From positions 1 to 10,463 of the forward strand of contig CAZTND010000048.1 of the NCBI GenBank assembly GCA_964615285.1: a stretch of 10,463 nt of DNA, given 5' to 3'. This DNA comes from RGIG4074 sp964615285. GTDB taxonomy: Bacteria > Bacillota > Clostridia > Christensenellales > Borkfalkiaceae. Each line of letters begins with the position of its first letter. Positions within the stretch are counted from its first letter, which is position 1. The notes below the pieces were generated by a model. The model saw nothing but the letters and a program-made list of their open reading frames with translations. It did not search any database and was not told where the DNA came from. The translations under genes and the position numbers were made by a program. This document shows, one piece after another, positions 1-6,926 of the stretch.

Positions 1-3
1 CGC

Positions 4-33
4 AAAAGGGCGCGGAGATAACTCTCCGCGCCC
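4..33 (-). terminator. Rho-independent terminator of the EF-G-like gene
   Basis: A perfect 11-bp GC-rich stem (8-18 with 23-33) has a four-base loop (19-22). On the minus strand it is followed by four U (plus-strand A at 4-7). It lies about 60 nt downstream of the EF-G-like stop codon in the right orientation. The U tract is short and runs close to the window edge, so its full length cannot be judged. Confidence 0.8.
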
Positions 34-94
34 CGATCGCCGAAATGCATCGTCTGCATCCGGTCGTCATTTGTCCTGTCTTTTTGATCCGGCT

Positions 95-2140
95 CTATTT
101 CCCCACGACTTTGGAAAGGACCGATTCCGGCGCCTCTTCATAGCGGCAAAATTCCGAAATGAACCGCCCCTTGCCCTGGGTGAGTCCGCGCAGGTCGGTG
201 GCGTACTTCAAAATTTCCGCCTGCGGCACTTCGGCGGACAGCACCGTCTTGTCCTCGGCGACATCCGTCCCCATGATGCGCCCGCGCCGCTTGACGATGT
301 CCCCCATGACCGCGCCGAAATACTCTTCGGGAATGATCACCTTCATCTTCATGATGGGTTCCAGCAGCACAGGTTTTGCGTTTTTCAGCCCTTCCTTGAA
401 CGCGATGTTCGCCGCCGCCTTGAAAGCCATTTCCGAGCTGTCCACTTCGTGATAACTGCCGTCATAGAGCACTGCTTTCAGTCCCGTCACGGGATAGCCC
501 GCCAGCACGCCCGAAGAGAGGCATTCGCGGATACCCTTTTCCACCGCGGGTATGTACTGCTTTGGCACACTGCCGCCCACAACCTCTTCGGCGAAGAGAA
601 AATCCCCGTCATACGGCTCGAAACGCATCTTGCAGTGCCCGTACTGCCCGTGCCCGCCCGACTGCTTCTTGTATTTTCCTTCGGCGGTCGCCGTGGCGCG
701 GATGGTCTCCTTATATTCGACGGAGGGCGTATGCAATGCAATATTCACGCCGAATTTGTTCTTCAGCTTTTTGGCGAGCACCTCGAGATGTATCTCGCCC
801 TGTCCGCTCAACAGCGTTTCGCCCGCGATGGAACTTTCGCGCACGGCGAAGGTGTAGTCCTCCTCCCTGAGCTTTTGCAAGCCCTGGAATATCTTATCCT
901 CCTCGCCCTTCTTTTCAGCCGAAACCGCCATGGTGAGCACGGGTTTGGGAAAGCGGATGTCCTCGAACCGGACGGGCGTGGCCTTGTCGCAGAGCGTGTC
1001 GCCCGTGATCGTATCGGAAAGCTTTCCGACGGCGACGATATCTCCCGCCGGCGCTTCGGACACGCTCTCCAGCTTCTTGCCGCGGATCTGATAGATGAGC
1101 CCGATCTTTTCCTCCTGCCCCGTGCGGGGATTCAGAAGGGTCATGCCCGACTTTAACCCGCCGCGGTAAATTTTGAGGTAACTGATCTTGCCCGCATAGG
1201 GATCGATGACCGTTTTGAACACTTGGGCGGCAAAGGGGCCGTTTTCCTCGCAGACGACGCTGACGAGTTCGTCGGCTTTCAGGTCGGTGGCGAGAACGGG
1301 GTTGCGGTCCGCCGCCGCAGGCATATACTGCACGATCTCATTCATGAGGTTGATGACGCCGCGGTTTTGCAGCGCACTGCCCGCCATGACGGGAATGGTG
1401 TTCATGGTGGCGATGCCGATGCGGATGCCGTGGATGATCTCTTCCCTTGTCAGTTCCCCCGCTTCAAAATATTTGTCGAGCAGAATGTCGTCGTTCTCCG
1501 CCGCCGTCTCGGTGAGCTGCGCCTGCATGGCGGCAAGCTCTTCCTTCATATTCTCGGGCACGGGTATCTCCTCCGGTCCCGTCTGCGAAAATTCAAATGC
1601 CCTGCCCGAGAGGGCGTTGACATATCCCTGCATCTTGCCGTCCCGCATGATGGGGATCTGGATGGGCGCGAGTTTGCTGTGATATTTTTCCTTCAACGCG
1701 GCGACCGTTCCTGCATAGTCGGCGTTTTCCTTATCCATGCCGTTGATGAAGATGACGAGGGGCATGGAAAGGCGCAGGCAGAAATCCACCACGCTCTCCG
1801 CGCCGATGGGCAGAACGCCGCCCGCGCCGATGACGAGCACCGCGCCGCCCGCCGCGCTCAGACCCTCGTGCCGTTCCCCTTCAAAGTCGTAAAATCCCGG
1901 AAGGTCCAGAAGATTGATCTTCACCCCCTTCCAGACGGTATACGCGCACGAGAGGTTGACGGACATCTTGCGCTGTATCTCCTGTTCGTCATAGTCCATG
2001 ACCGTGTTGCCGTCCGTCACTTTCCCCATGCGGTCGATGCTGCCGCCGTTGAACAAAACCGCTTCGCACAGCGTGGTCTTTCCCTCACCGCTGTGCCCGA
2101 TAACTGCAATGTTGCGGATGTCTTTTGCCGATGTACTCAA
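95..2140 (-). CDS. EF-G-like translation factor GTPase (elongation factor G paralogue)
   Basis: A 681-residue protein with full EF-G architecture: G domain with P-loop GHSGEGKTT (15-23), domain II near 300-390, domain III, and domain IV with GGHGQYGHC (495-503), GGSVPKQYIPAVEKG (522-536) and YDGSYHEVDSSE (559-570), then domain V. The start is TTG at 2140, preceded by AAGGGGGA about ten bases upstream. The first ATG, 65 codons further up, would place the promoter at 2202-2230 inside the gene. Several GTPase motifs depart from canonical EF-G: G3 is DLPGF (79-83), with Phe where the catalytic His normally sits; G4 is NGMD (133-136) instead of NKxD; and Ser60 replaces the switch-I Thr. This points to the non-canonical EF-G paralogues (FusA2-like) found beside true FusA, but whether it translocates ribosomes, recycles them or does something else cannot be read from sequence. 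It is a single-gene unit with its own promoter and terminator. Confidence 0.9.
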   Translation of the reverse strand: MSTSAKDIRNIAVIGHSGEGKTTLCEAVLFNGGSIDRMGKVTDGNTVMDYDEQEIQRKMSVNLSCAYTVWKGVKINLLDLPGFYDFEGERHEGLSAAGGAVLVIGAGGVLPIGAESVVDFCLRLSMPLVIFINGMDKENADYAGTVAALKEKYHSKLAPIQIPIMRDGKMQGYVNALSGRAFEFSQTGPEEIPVPENMKEELAAMQAQLTETAAENDDILLDKYFEAGELTREEIIHGIRIGIATMNTIPVMAGSALQNRGVINLMNEIVQYMPAAADRNPVLATDLKADELVSVVCEENGPFAAQVFKTVIDPYAGKISYLKIYRGGLKSGMTLLNPRTGQEEKIGLIYQIRGKKLESVSEAPAGDIVAVGKLSDTITGDTLCDKATPVRFEDIRFPKPVLTMAVSAEKKGEEDKIFQGLQKLREEDYTFAVRESSIAGETLLSGQGEIHLEVLAKKLKNKFGVNIALHTPSVEYKETIRATATAEGKYKKQSGGHGQYGHCKMRFEPYDGDFLFAEEVVGGSVPKQYIPAVEKGIRECLSSGVLAGYPVTGLKAVLYDGSYHEVDSSEMAFKAAANIAFKEGLKNAKPVLLEPIMKMKVIIPEEYFGAVMGDIVKRRGRIMGTDVAEDKTVLSAEVPQAEILKYATDLRGLTQGKGRFISEFCRYEEAPESVLSKVVGK

Positions 2141-2201
2141 TTTTTTCTGTCCCCCTTTCGGTCTGAAACTCAACAAGTCCGTAAAAATGTTGGCTGTGAA
2201 T

Positions 2202-2230
2202 ATTATATTATATTTTACAACCTTTTTCAA
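2202..2230 (-). promoter_or_regulatory. SigA-type promoter of the EF-G-like gene
   Basis: On the minus strand the -35 TTGAAA (2230-2225) is separated by exactly 17 bases from a consensus -10 TATAAT (2207-2202). A second overlapping TATAAT starts at 2212. Transcription should begin near 2195, giving a leader of about 55 nt before the TTG start. The surroundings are strongly AT-rich against a GC-rich background. The promoter sits just downstream of the gpsA terminator, so the two units are cleanly separated. Confidence 0.85.
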
Positions 2231-2272
2231 GGGGTTTTTCAAAAAAAGAATTGTGAATTTTTTATGAACAGC

Positions 2273-2315
2273 AAAAAAACGTGTCTTTGCCCCGAAAACG
2301 AGGCAAAAACACGTT
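2273..2315 (-). terminator. Rho-independent terminator ending the mrnC-to-gpsA unit
   Basis: In minus-strand RNA, bases 2314-2300 pair with 2293-2279 to form a 15-bp stem with two G-U wobbles (2285/2308 and 2292/2301) and a six-base loop (2294-2299). Seven U follow (plus-strand A at 2273-2279; the outermost pair uses the first of them). The wobbles would be mismatches in plus-strand RNA, so the element is directional and belongs to gpsA, whose stop is about 80 nt upstream. Confidence 0.88.
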
Positions 2316-2340
2316 GAATCCTGAAACAGATGCAAAGGCT

Positions 2341-2395
2341 TGATCGGTCTGATCTTTTCCCGGCGCGCCGCTCTCCGTAAAAAAGCGGCCGATCA
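2341..2395. repeat. Inverted repeat at the gpsA 3' end
   Basis: TGATCGG (2341-2347) and its exact complement CCGATCA (2389-2395) flank a second, inner inverted pair (CCGCT near 2368 and AGCGG near 2385). The distal arm contains the gpsA stop codon. The transcript could fold into a branched structure just before the terminator. The function is unknown, and the arms are short enough to be chance. Confidence 0.4.
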
Positions 2396-3376
2396 CCGAT
2401 AAAATTCCGTTTTGGCGTCCCGCGCCATCAGGCGGGAGAGCAGATCGAGGCTTGCCGCCCTGTAATCGGTGATATTGCCGCCGTAGCAGATCTCGTACAC
2501 GGCATTGGTCAAGGGCAGATCCACGCCGTACTTTTTGCCCAGCGCGCACATGGCCTTGGAGGTAGTGACCCCCTCCGCCAGCTTTTCAAACTTCTGCCCC
2601 TTCACCAGCATTTCGCCGTATTTCCGATTGTGCGAATAGGGCGAAAACAGCGTCGCCTCATAGTCCCCGAGATGGGCAAGGCCGTAAGCGGACAGCTCGT
2701 TGCCGCCCATCGCCCGGATGAGCCGCGCGACTTCCCGCGCGCCGCGGCTCATGAGCGCGCCCTTCAAGGACACATACCCGCAGCCGTCCAGGACGCCCGC
2801 CAGAATGCCCATGACGTTCTTTGCCGCCGCGCCGATCTCCGTGCCGATGAGGTCGTCGCCGTAATAAAAGCGAATGAGGTCGCTGCGGAAATCGTCGGCA
2901 AGGCGGCGTTTCAGTTCCTCGTTCGCCGAGTCGATGACCATACAGTTGGGAATGCCCTGCGTGAACGCCTGGATGTGCCCGGGCCCCACCCATACGGCGA
3001 TGCGCATCGGGTCGATGCCGCTCTGCACAAGCACTTCGGACAGGCGGCAGCCCGTGTCCACCTCGATGCCCTTCATGCAGAGCACGAAATTCTTGTCGGA
3101 CACGTCGTAGGCGGTGATGCGCTGCATAAACCCGCGCAGTCCCTGCGAACTGATGGAGATGATGATCGTCTCCGCATGCTCCACCGCTTCCTTTAAGTCG
3201 CAGGTGAGGCGGATGCGCTTATCGAGCGTGACATATTCGTTTTTGCCCGTATTTTTGAGCACCTCGTAGGAATAGTCCCCCTCCGGTCCCCAGGAACAGA
3301 CGTCGTTCCCCCTGTTTGCCTGGTACCAGGCAATAAAGGAACCCCATCTGCCGCAGCCCAAAACAGAAATTTTCAT
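2393..3376 (-). CDS. gpsA: NAD(P)-dependent glycerol-3-phosphate dehydrogenase, divergent
   Basis: The 327-residue protein should reduce dihydroxyacetone phosphate to sn-glycerol-3-phosphate in the cytosol for phospholipid synthesis. The Rossmann motif GCGRWG is at 7-12, followed by the paired-lysine signatures CMKGIE (100-105, Lys102) and AAAKNVMG (183-190, Lys186) and a C-terminal helical domain with GLAHLGDYEAT (242-252 region) and SHNRKYGE. The start is ATG at 3376, with GGGGGA seven bases upstream; the longer upstream reading has no ribosome-binding site and is ruled out. It departs from typical GpsA in two conserved places: GPGHIQAF (131-138) stands where GPSFAxE is usual, and GLAHLGDY where GLAGLGDL is usual. 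It follows recR after 111 nt with no convincing promoter, so readthrough is likely, and ends at the strong terminator near 2273. Family membership is firm; substrate preference within the family is inferred. Confidence 0.9.
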   Translation of the reverse strand: MKISVLGCGRWGSFIAWYQANRGNDVCSWGPEGDYSYEVLKNTGKNEYVTLDKRIRLTCDLKEAVEHAETIIISISSQGLRGFMQRITAYDVSDKNFVLCMKGIEVDTGCRLSEVLVQSGIDPMRIAVWVGPGHIQAFTQGIPNCMVIDSANEELKRRLADDFRSDLIRFYYGDDLIGTEIGAAAKNVMGILAGVLDGCGYVSLKGALMSRGAREVARLIRAMGGNELSAYGLAHLGDYEATLFSPYSHNRKYGEMLVKGQKFEKLAEGVTTSKAMCALGKKYGVDLPLTNAVYEICYGGNITDYRAASLDLLSRLMARDAKTEFYR

Positions 3377-3440
3377 GTTTTTATCCCCCTTTTCTTGGTA
3401 TATTTTGTAAGTTTTTGTAAAGTGTTTTTTTGTGCGTTTA

Positions 3441-3459
3441 CCGCAGGGCATGCCCGCGG
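3441..3459. repeat. Short GC hairpin in the recR-gpsA spacer
   Basis: CCGC and GGGC pair with GCCC and GCGG around a two-base loop, with one bulged base. It is the only GC-rich block in an otherwise AT-rich 111-nt spacer. In the transcribed (minus) direction it is followed by an A-rich, not U-rich, stretch, so it does not look like a terminator for recR. It may stabilise the upstream 3' end or lower readthrough into gpsA; that is inference. Confidence 0.45.
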
Positions 3460-3469
3460 CGAACGGTAT

Positions 3470-3493
3470 TTTTATGCTTTTATGTTTTTATAT
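3470..3493. repeat. Three tandem 8-bp AT-rich units at the recR stop
   Basis: Three near-identical units (TTTTATGC, TTTTATGT, TTTTATAT) lie end to end and contain the recR stop codon (3488-3490). They look like a small slippage product in the AT-rich spacer. A change in copy number would leave the RecR C-terminus almost unchanged. No regulatory role can be argued from sequence. Confidence 0.5.
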
Positions 3494-4078
3494 CTCTTTG
3501 CGCTCGGAAAGGGCGCGGGAGAGCGTGACGTCGTCGGTGTATTCTATCTCCGCGCCGATGGGAACGCCCCGCGCGATGCGGGTGACTTTGACATCCAGCG
3601 GTTTGAGGAGTTTTGCGATATACATTGCCGTCGCGTCCCCTTCCACGTTGGCGTCGGTCGCCATGATGACCTCCTGCGTCCCCGCGCCCACGCGGGCAAG
3701 CAGTTCTTTGATGCGGATATCGTTGGGCCCCACGCCGTTCATCGGGTCGATGACCCCGTGCAAGACGTGATATACGCCCTTGTATTCGTGCAGTTTTTCG
3801 AGCGCGACGACGTCCTTCGGCTCTTTGACCACGCAGATGACGCTTTGGTCGCGCTTCAGGCAGACGTCGCACACCTCGTTTTCGGTGAAATTACCGCAGA
3901 TCTTGCAGTATTTCACCCTCTTTTTCGCGTCCAGCACGGACGAAGCGAACGCCGCCGCCTCCGCGTCCGTCATGTCGATGATGCGGTAGGCATAGCGCTG
4001 CGCCGTCTTTCTGCCCACGCCGGGCAATTTGGAAAATTCGTTGATGAGCCGCCCGATGGGGTCGATGAATCCGTCCAT
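3488..4078 (-). CDS. recR: Recombination mediator RecR
   Basis: The 196-residue protein is the usual RecR length. It works with RecF and RecO to load RecA on gapped DNA. Domains in order: an N-terminal helix-hairpin-helix (LPGVGRKTAQR, 18-28), a C4 zinc finger with Cys58, Cys61, Cys70 and Cys73, a Toprim domain (about 79-175) with acidic motif VKEPKDV (84-90) and the segment VIMATDANVEGDATA (127-141), and the conserved tail TLSRALSER (185-193). The family normally reads ATNPTVEGEATA in the second Toprim motif; here TDAN and GDAT replace the usual residues, a conservative change. It starts three bases after the ybaB stop; the G-rich end of ybaB is the only Shine-Dalgarno candidate, so translational coupling is likely. 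The order dnaX-ybaB-recR is widely conserved in bacteria and supports the call. Confidence 0.97.
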   Translation of the reverse strand: MDGFIDPIGRLINEFSKLPGVGRKTAQRYAYRIIDMTDAEAAAFASSVLDAKKRVKYCKICGNFTENEVCDVCLKRDQSVICVVKEPKDVVALEKLHEYKGVYHVLHGVIDPMNGVGPNDIRIKELLARVGAGTQEVIMATDANVEGDATAMYIAKLLKPLDVKVTRIARGVPIGAEIEYTDDVTLSRALSERKEI

Positions 4079-4081
4079 GGC

Positions 4082-4417
4082 TTACAGCAAGCCCCCCATG
4101 CCGCCGAGCGCGGCAAACTCGCCCATCTGCTCCTTGTATACTTCGTCCGCCTTTTTATAACCGTCGTTGATCGCCGCCATGATGAGGTCTTCCAGCATCT
4201 CCACGTCGGACGGATCGACCGCCGACTCGTCCAACTCGATGCCGTTGATGATCTTTTTGGCGTTCATATACACGACGACTGCCTCGCCGCCCGCCGTGCC
4301 GACGATCTCCCAATCGTCCATCAGCGCGTCCTTTTCCTTCATTTTTTCCTGCATCTGCTGAGCCTGCTTCATCAGGTTCTGAATGTTGCCGCCCATGCCG
4401 CCTTTGAATCCTGCCAT
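4082..4417 (-). CDS. ybaB: YbaB/EbfC-family nucleoid-associated protein
   Basis: A 111-residue protein, the family's normal size. The N-terminal coiled helix (about 10-34, rich in Gln, Met and Lys: NLMKQAQQMQEKMKEKD) leads into the beta region with GTAGGEAVVVYMNAKK (40-55), then the C-terminal helix with DVEMLEDLIMAAINDG (71-86). Glycine-rich stretches close both ends. Family members bind DNA as dimers and are nearly always encoded between dnaX and recR, as here. It follows dnaX after 71 nt; AGGAG lies about a dozen bases upstream of the ATG, slightly far, so initiation may be moderate. The exact cellular role of the family is not settled. Confidence 0.95.
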   Translation of the reverse strand: MAGFKGGMGGNIQNLMKQAQQMQEKMKEKDALMDDWEIVGTAGGEAVVVYMNAKKIINGIELDESAVDPSDVEMLEDLIMAAINDGYKKADEVYKEQMGEFAALGGMGGLL

Positions 4418-4488
4418 GATTTTTTATCGCTCCTGTTGTTTTTTTATCGTATCGGCTTTTGCCGTCAGGCTCTCTTTCCGCCGCCCGA

Positions 4489-6309
4489 TCACTTCACTTC
4501 GACGGGCGTATCCGCAAAATCTTCCCGCAGTTTTGCCAGCTTCTGCGGAAAATCTTCCTCCGTTTTCCCGCGCAGGCGGATATCGAAGGCATTCACCCCG
4601 ATGACCTCCAACGCCTGCGCCACCGCCGCGCGGTGCTCGGGACGGTTCAGCGAACGATGAATGGTCTCGCTGGTCGTACTCAGCACCATCGTATCGCCTT
4701 CAAAGGTACAATCCAATTCCGAACACATGGTGAACAGCACCCCGTTGCGGCAGTTTTTTCGCAGCGAACGCAGGAACATACCGAACGCATTGCCCTTGTC
4801 GATCGGCCCGCTCGCCTTGGGCATGTCTGCCGCCGCCAAGGGCTTTGCCTCGGGTGCGGGCGGGGTTGGCGCGCTTTCGGCCGCCGGTTTTACAGGCGGC
4901 GGAGAAGCTTTTGGAGAAGCCTTTTTTGCCTGCGCCTGCGGGGAGGCGTCCGCCCTTCCCGCCGCGGGCTTTTTTGCTTCGTCGAACGGAGAAAACGGAG
5001 GTGCCATGTCCGCATATCCACCGTCAAACACGGGTTCATCGGGCAAGGGAGGCAGCTCCTCCTCGTCCCAGGGAGAAGGCGCCTTTTTTGCCTTTTCCGC
5101 CCTTTCCTCCCCCTGCGCCGCGACGGCTTTTTCCGGGACATCTCCGACGGCAAAGCCGCCTTTTTTCACCGCCTCTTCGAGCGCCGCCACGCGGAAAAAG
5201 AGGGACTCTATATCCCTGTCCGTTTCGGGCATGCTTGCCTTGACGACCGCCGTTTCCAGAGTGATGCGCGCCGCGGAAGAATAGCGCAGGTTGCTCTCCG
5301 CATCGGCAAAGATCTCCGTGGCGCGCAGGAGCCTGTGCCCGTCGGCGGCATCCGCCGCCACTTTGATCTTTCGGAACATCTCTGCGGGGACCGCAAGGAT
5401 CTTATCCGCGCCGCGGCACATTTTTGCAATGGCGCAATTGTTGAGAAACTGCAGAATGTCCCGCGCCAGCACGCCCACGCCCTTGCCCTCGGCGAGCGCC
5501 TTCTCGGTCAGGGACAGCGCGCGGGGCATGTCGCCCTGCAGCACGGCCGTACACAGTTCCGCCGTCAGCGAGAAATCGGCGCTGCCCAATACGGCATTGA
5601 CCGCCGCATAGGTCAGTTTGCCGCTCTCGTAGGACACGCATACGTCGGCGATGGAGAGCATGTCGCGCACGCTCCCCGCGCCCGCGCGGGCAATGGCGGC
5701 GACCGCCTCCTCCTCGTAGGGCTTGCCGATCTTATTCAATATCTTTTTGAGGTGCGCCTCCAGATCTTCCTGCGGGATGAGCTTGAAATCGAAGCGCATG
5801 CAGCGGGAAAGGATGGTGGCGGGGATCTTCTGCGCCTCGGTGGTCGCCAGGATGAACACGGCGTGCTTGGGCGGCTCCTCGAGCGTCTTTAAGAGGGCGT
5901 TGAACGCGCCCGCCGAAAGCATGTGCACCTCGTCCACGATGTACACTTTATACCGCCCGTTGACGGGGGGATACTGCACCTTTTCGCGCAAATCGCGCAT
6001 CTCGTCCACGCCGTTGTTGGAGGCGGCGTCTATCTCGACGATGTCGAGGCTGCCCCCCGCGCTCAAGGCCTTGCAAGCCGGGCATGCCCCGCACGGAGAC
6101 CCGTTGACGGGGTGCTGACAGTTGACGGCGCGCGCAAAAATTTTTGCGATGCTCGTCTTGCCCGTGCCGCGCGGCCCGCAAAAGAGATATGCATGCCCCA
6201 CCCGATCCTTTTCGATCTGGTTGCGCAGAATTTTAACGATGTGTTCCTGCCGCACCACCTCGTCCAGCGTTTCGGGACGAAAGGCGCGGTACAGCGCGAG
6301 ATACGCCAT
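4489..6309 (-). CDS. dnaX: DNA polymerase III subunits gamma and tau
   Basis: The 606-residue clamp-loader ATPase opens and loads the sliding clamp at the replication fork. Visible are Walker A GPRGTGKTS (45-53), a zinc module with Cys64, Cys73, Cys76 and Cys79, Walker B VYIVDEVHML (122-131), the sensor/arginine-finger segment SRCMRFDF (168-175) and sensor 2 GSVRDMLS (212-219). A collar domain runs to about 370. A Pro/Ala/Lys-rich linker (about 385-500) then joins it to a small tau-specific C-terminal domain (about 503-600). The start is ATG at 6309 with GGGAGGA directly upstream, 11 nt after the sigH stop. The linker carries three GCA-AAA-AAG triplets (codons 407-409, 445-447, 461-463), each forming the slippery heptamer known from E. 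coli dnaX in the correct register; slipping at the first would give a 424-residue gamma form. The rest of the gene is intact. Confidence 0.97.
   Translation of the reverse strand: MAYLALYRAFRPETLDEVVRQEHIVKILRNQIEKDRVGHAYLFCGPRGTGKTSIAKIFARAVNCQHPVNGSPCGACPACKALSAGGSLDIVEIDAASNNGVDEMRDLREKVQYPPVNGRYKVYIVDEVHMLSAGAFNALLKTLEEPPKHAVFILATTEAQKIPATILSRCMRFDFKLIPQEDLEAHLKKILNKIGKPYEEEAVAAIARAGAGSVRDMLSIADVCVSYESGKLTYAAVNAVLGSADFSLTAELCTAVLQGDMPRALSLTEKALAEGKGVGVLARDILQFLNNCAIAKMCRGADKILAVPAEMFRKIKVAADAADGHRLLRATEIFADAESNLRYSSAARITLETAVVKASMPETDRDIESLFFRVAALEEAVKKGGFAVGDVPEKAVAAQGEERAEKAKKAPSPWDEEELPPLPDEPVFDGGYADMAPPFSPFDEAKKPAAGRADASPQAQAKKASPKASPPPVKPAAESAPTPPAPEAKPLAAADMPKASGPIDKGNAFGMFLRSLRKNCRNGVLFTMCSELDCTFEGDTMVLSTTSETIHRSLNRPEHRAAVAQALEVIGVNAFDIRLRGKTEEDFPQKLAKLREDFADTPVEVK
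5083..5089 (-). other. dnaX: Candidate -1 frameshift site in dnaX
   Basis: The heptamer A-AAA-AAG sits in the zero frame at codons 407-409. A purine-rich Shine-Dalgarno-like AGGGGGAGG (5114-5106) ends 16 bases upstream, with a further AAAGGGCGG in between. After a -1 shift, 15 new codons lead to TGA at 5038-5036, giving 424 residues, close to the 431 of E. coli gamma. The downstream structure is less convincing: a five-bp GC stem starts about 20 bases after the heptamer, farther than in E. coli. Two further copies of the heptamer (4969-4975 and about 4920-4927) lead into much longer -1 frames. Confidence 0.45.
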
Positions 6310-6320
6310 ATGTCCTCCCT

Positions 6321-6926
6321 TTATGTGCCGGCACCGTCCGGCTGCTGCAGTATTTTCGCCAATTTCTTTTTACTCCGCTGCAGCGCGTTGTCTATGCTCT
6401 TTAAGTCTTTGCCCGTTGCCTCGGAAATCTGCCCGCAGGTCATGCCGTCCATGTACATGACGACGATCTGAAATTCGAGCGCCGAAAGCGCCTTGCTGAG
6501 TTTTTGCAAAAGTTCCGTCCGATCCTCCACGCGGATGATCTCGTCCTCCCCGTTGCACCCGCCCGTCAGATCGAAATGGGGAGAAAAGATGGAAATATAG
6601 TTGTTGAGCGGACTATTCTTGTCCCGCGCGGCGCGCTTGACGGCGTCCATGATGCGGCGGGTAATGCACAGATAGGAAAAATTTTTGAAACTCAGCCGCG
6701 GGGACTTTTCCCCGTCGTAGGCATTGATGGCCTCATAGAGCCCTACCATGCCCTCCTGAATGAGGTCTTCCGTCTCCCCGCCCGCCAAAAAGAACCGACG
6801 GGCGCGGGCGCGCACCACGCTCTTGTACCGTTCCAATATCGCCTCGGTCGCAACGCGGTCGCCCGCCTTTGCCCGCCGCACCAGTTCCTCGTCCGTACAA
6901 TGCTCTCCCGTCCGCCGCTCCGTCAT
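6321..6926 (-). CDS. sigH: RNA polymerase sigma-H factor (Spo0H type)
   Basis: A 201-residue sigma-70-family protein of the SigH group, which in Bacillus directs the switch to stationary phase, competence and early sporulation. Region 2 holds FLAGGETEDLIQEGMVGLYEA (about 46-66) and SFKNFSYLCITRRIMDAVKR (79-98), followed by the SigH-typical NSPLNNYISI (104-113). Region 4 holds MYMDGMTCGQISEATG (147-162) and KSIDNALQRSKKKL (166-179). The start is ATG at 6926, four bases overlapping the rlmB stop (ATGA); the longer upstream reading is out-of-frame rlmB sequence rich in Arg and Gly. It is slightly shorter than the Bacillus protein, from a short N-terminus and middle linker. dnaX follows after 11 nt, so the clamp loader is co-transcribed with it. 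No SigH-like promoter was seen in front of the operon. Confidence 0.93.
   Translation of the reverse strand: MTERRTGEHCTDEELVRRAKAGDRVATEAILERYKSVVRARARRFFLAGGETEDLIQEGMVGLYEAINAYDGEKSPRLSFKNFSYLCITRRIMDAVKRAARDKNSPLNNYISIFSPHFDLTGGCNGEDEIIRVEDRTELLQKLSKALSALEFQIVVMYMDGMTCGQISEATGKDLKSIDNALQRSKKKLAKILQQPDGAGT

Noticed and set aside
71..1156. Long plus-strand open frame opposite the EF-G-like gene, and a second at 1223-2317
   Set aside because: They mirror a clearly conserved minus-strand gene in GC-rich DNA and are rich in Arg, His and Phe, with no ribosome-binding site or recognisable motif.
3390..3425. Promoter for gpsA (TTTACA with a downstream TATACC)
   Set aside because: The spacing is only 13 bases and no other pair gives 16-18 with acceptable hexamers.
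3441..3459. Hairpin as a terminator for recR
   Set aside because: No U tract on the minus strand; the T-rich side faces the plus strand, where no gene ends.
4919..4975. Second and third A-AAA-AAG heptamers as the main gamma frameshift site
   Set aside because: Their shared -1 frame stays open into the tau-specific domain region, so slipping would not give a short gamma product; kept only as secondary sites.
3395..5892. Plus-strand open frames of more than 400 codons opposite recR, ybaB and dnaX
   Set aside because: Same shadow effect; all three genes on the other strand have intact family motifs throughout.
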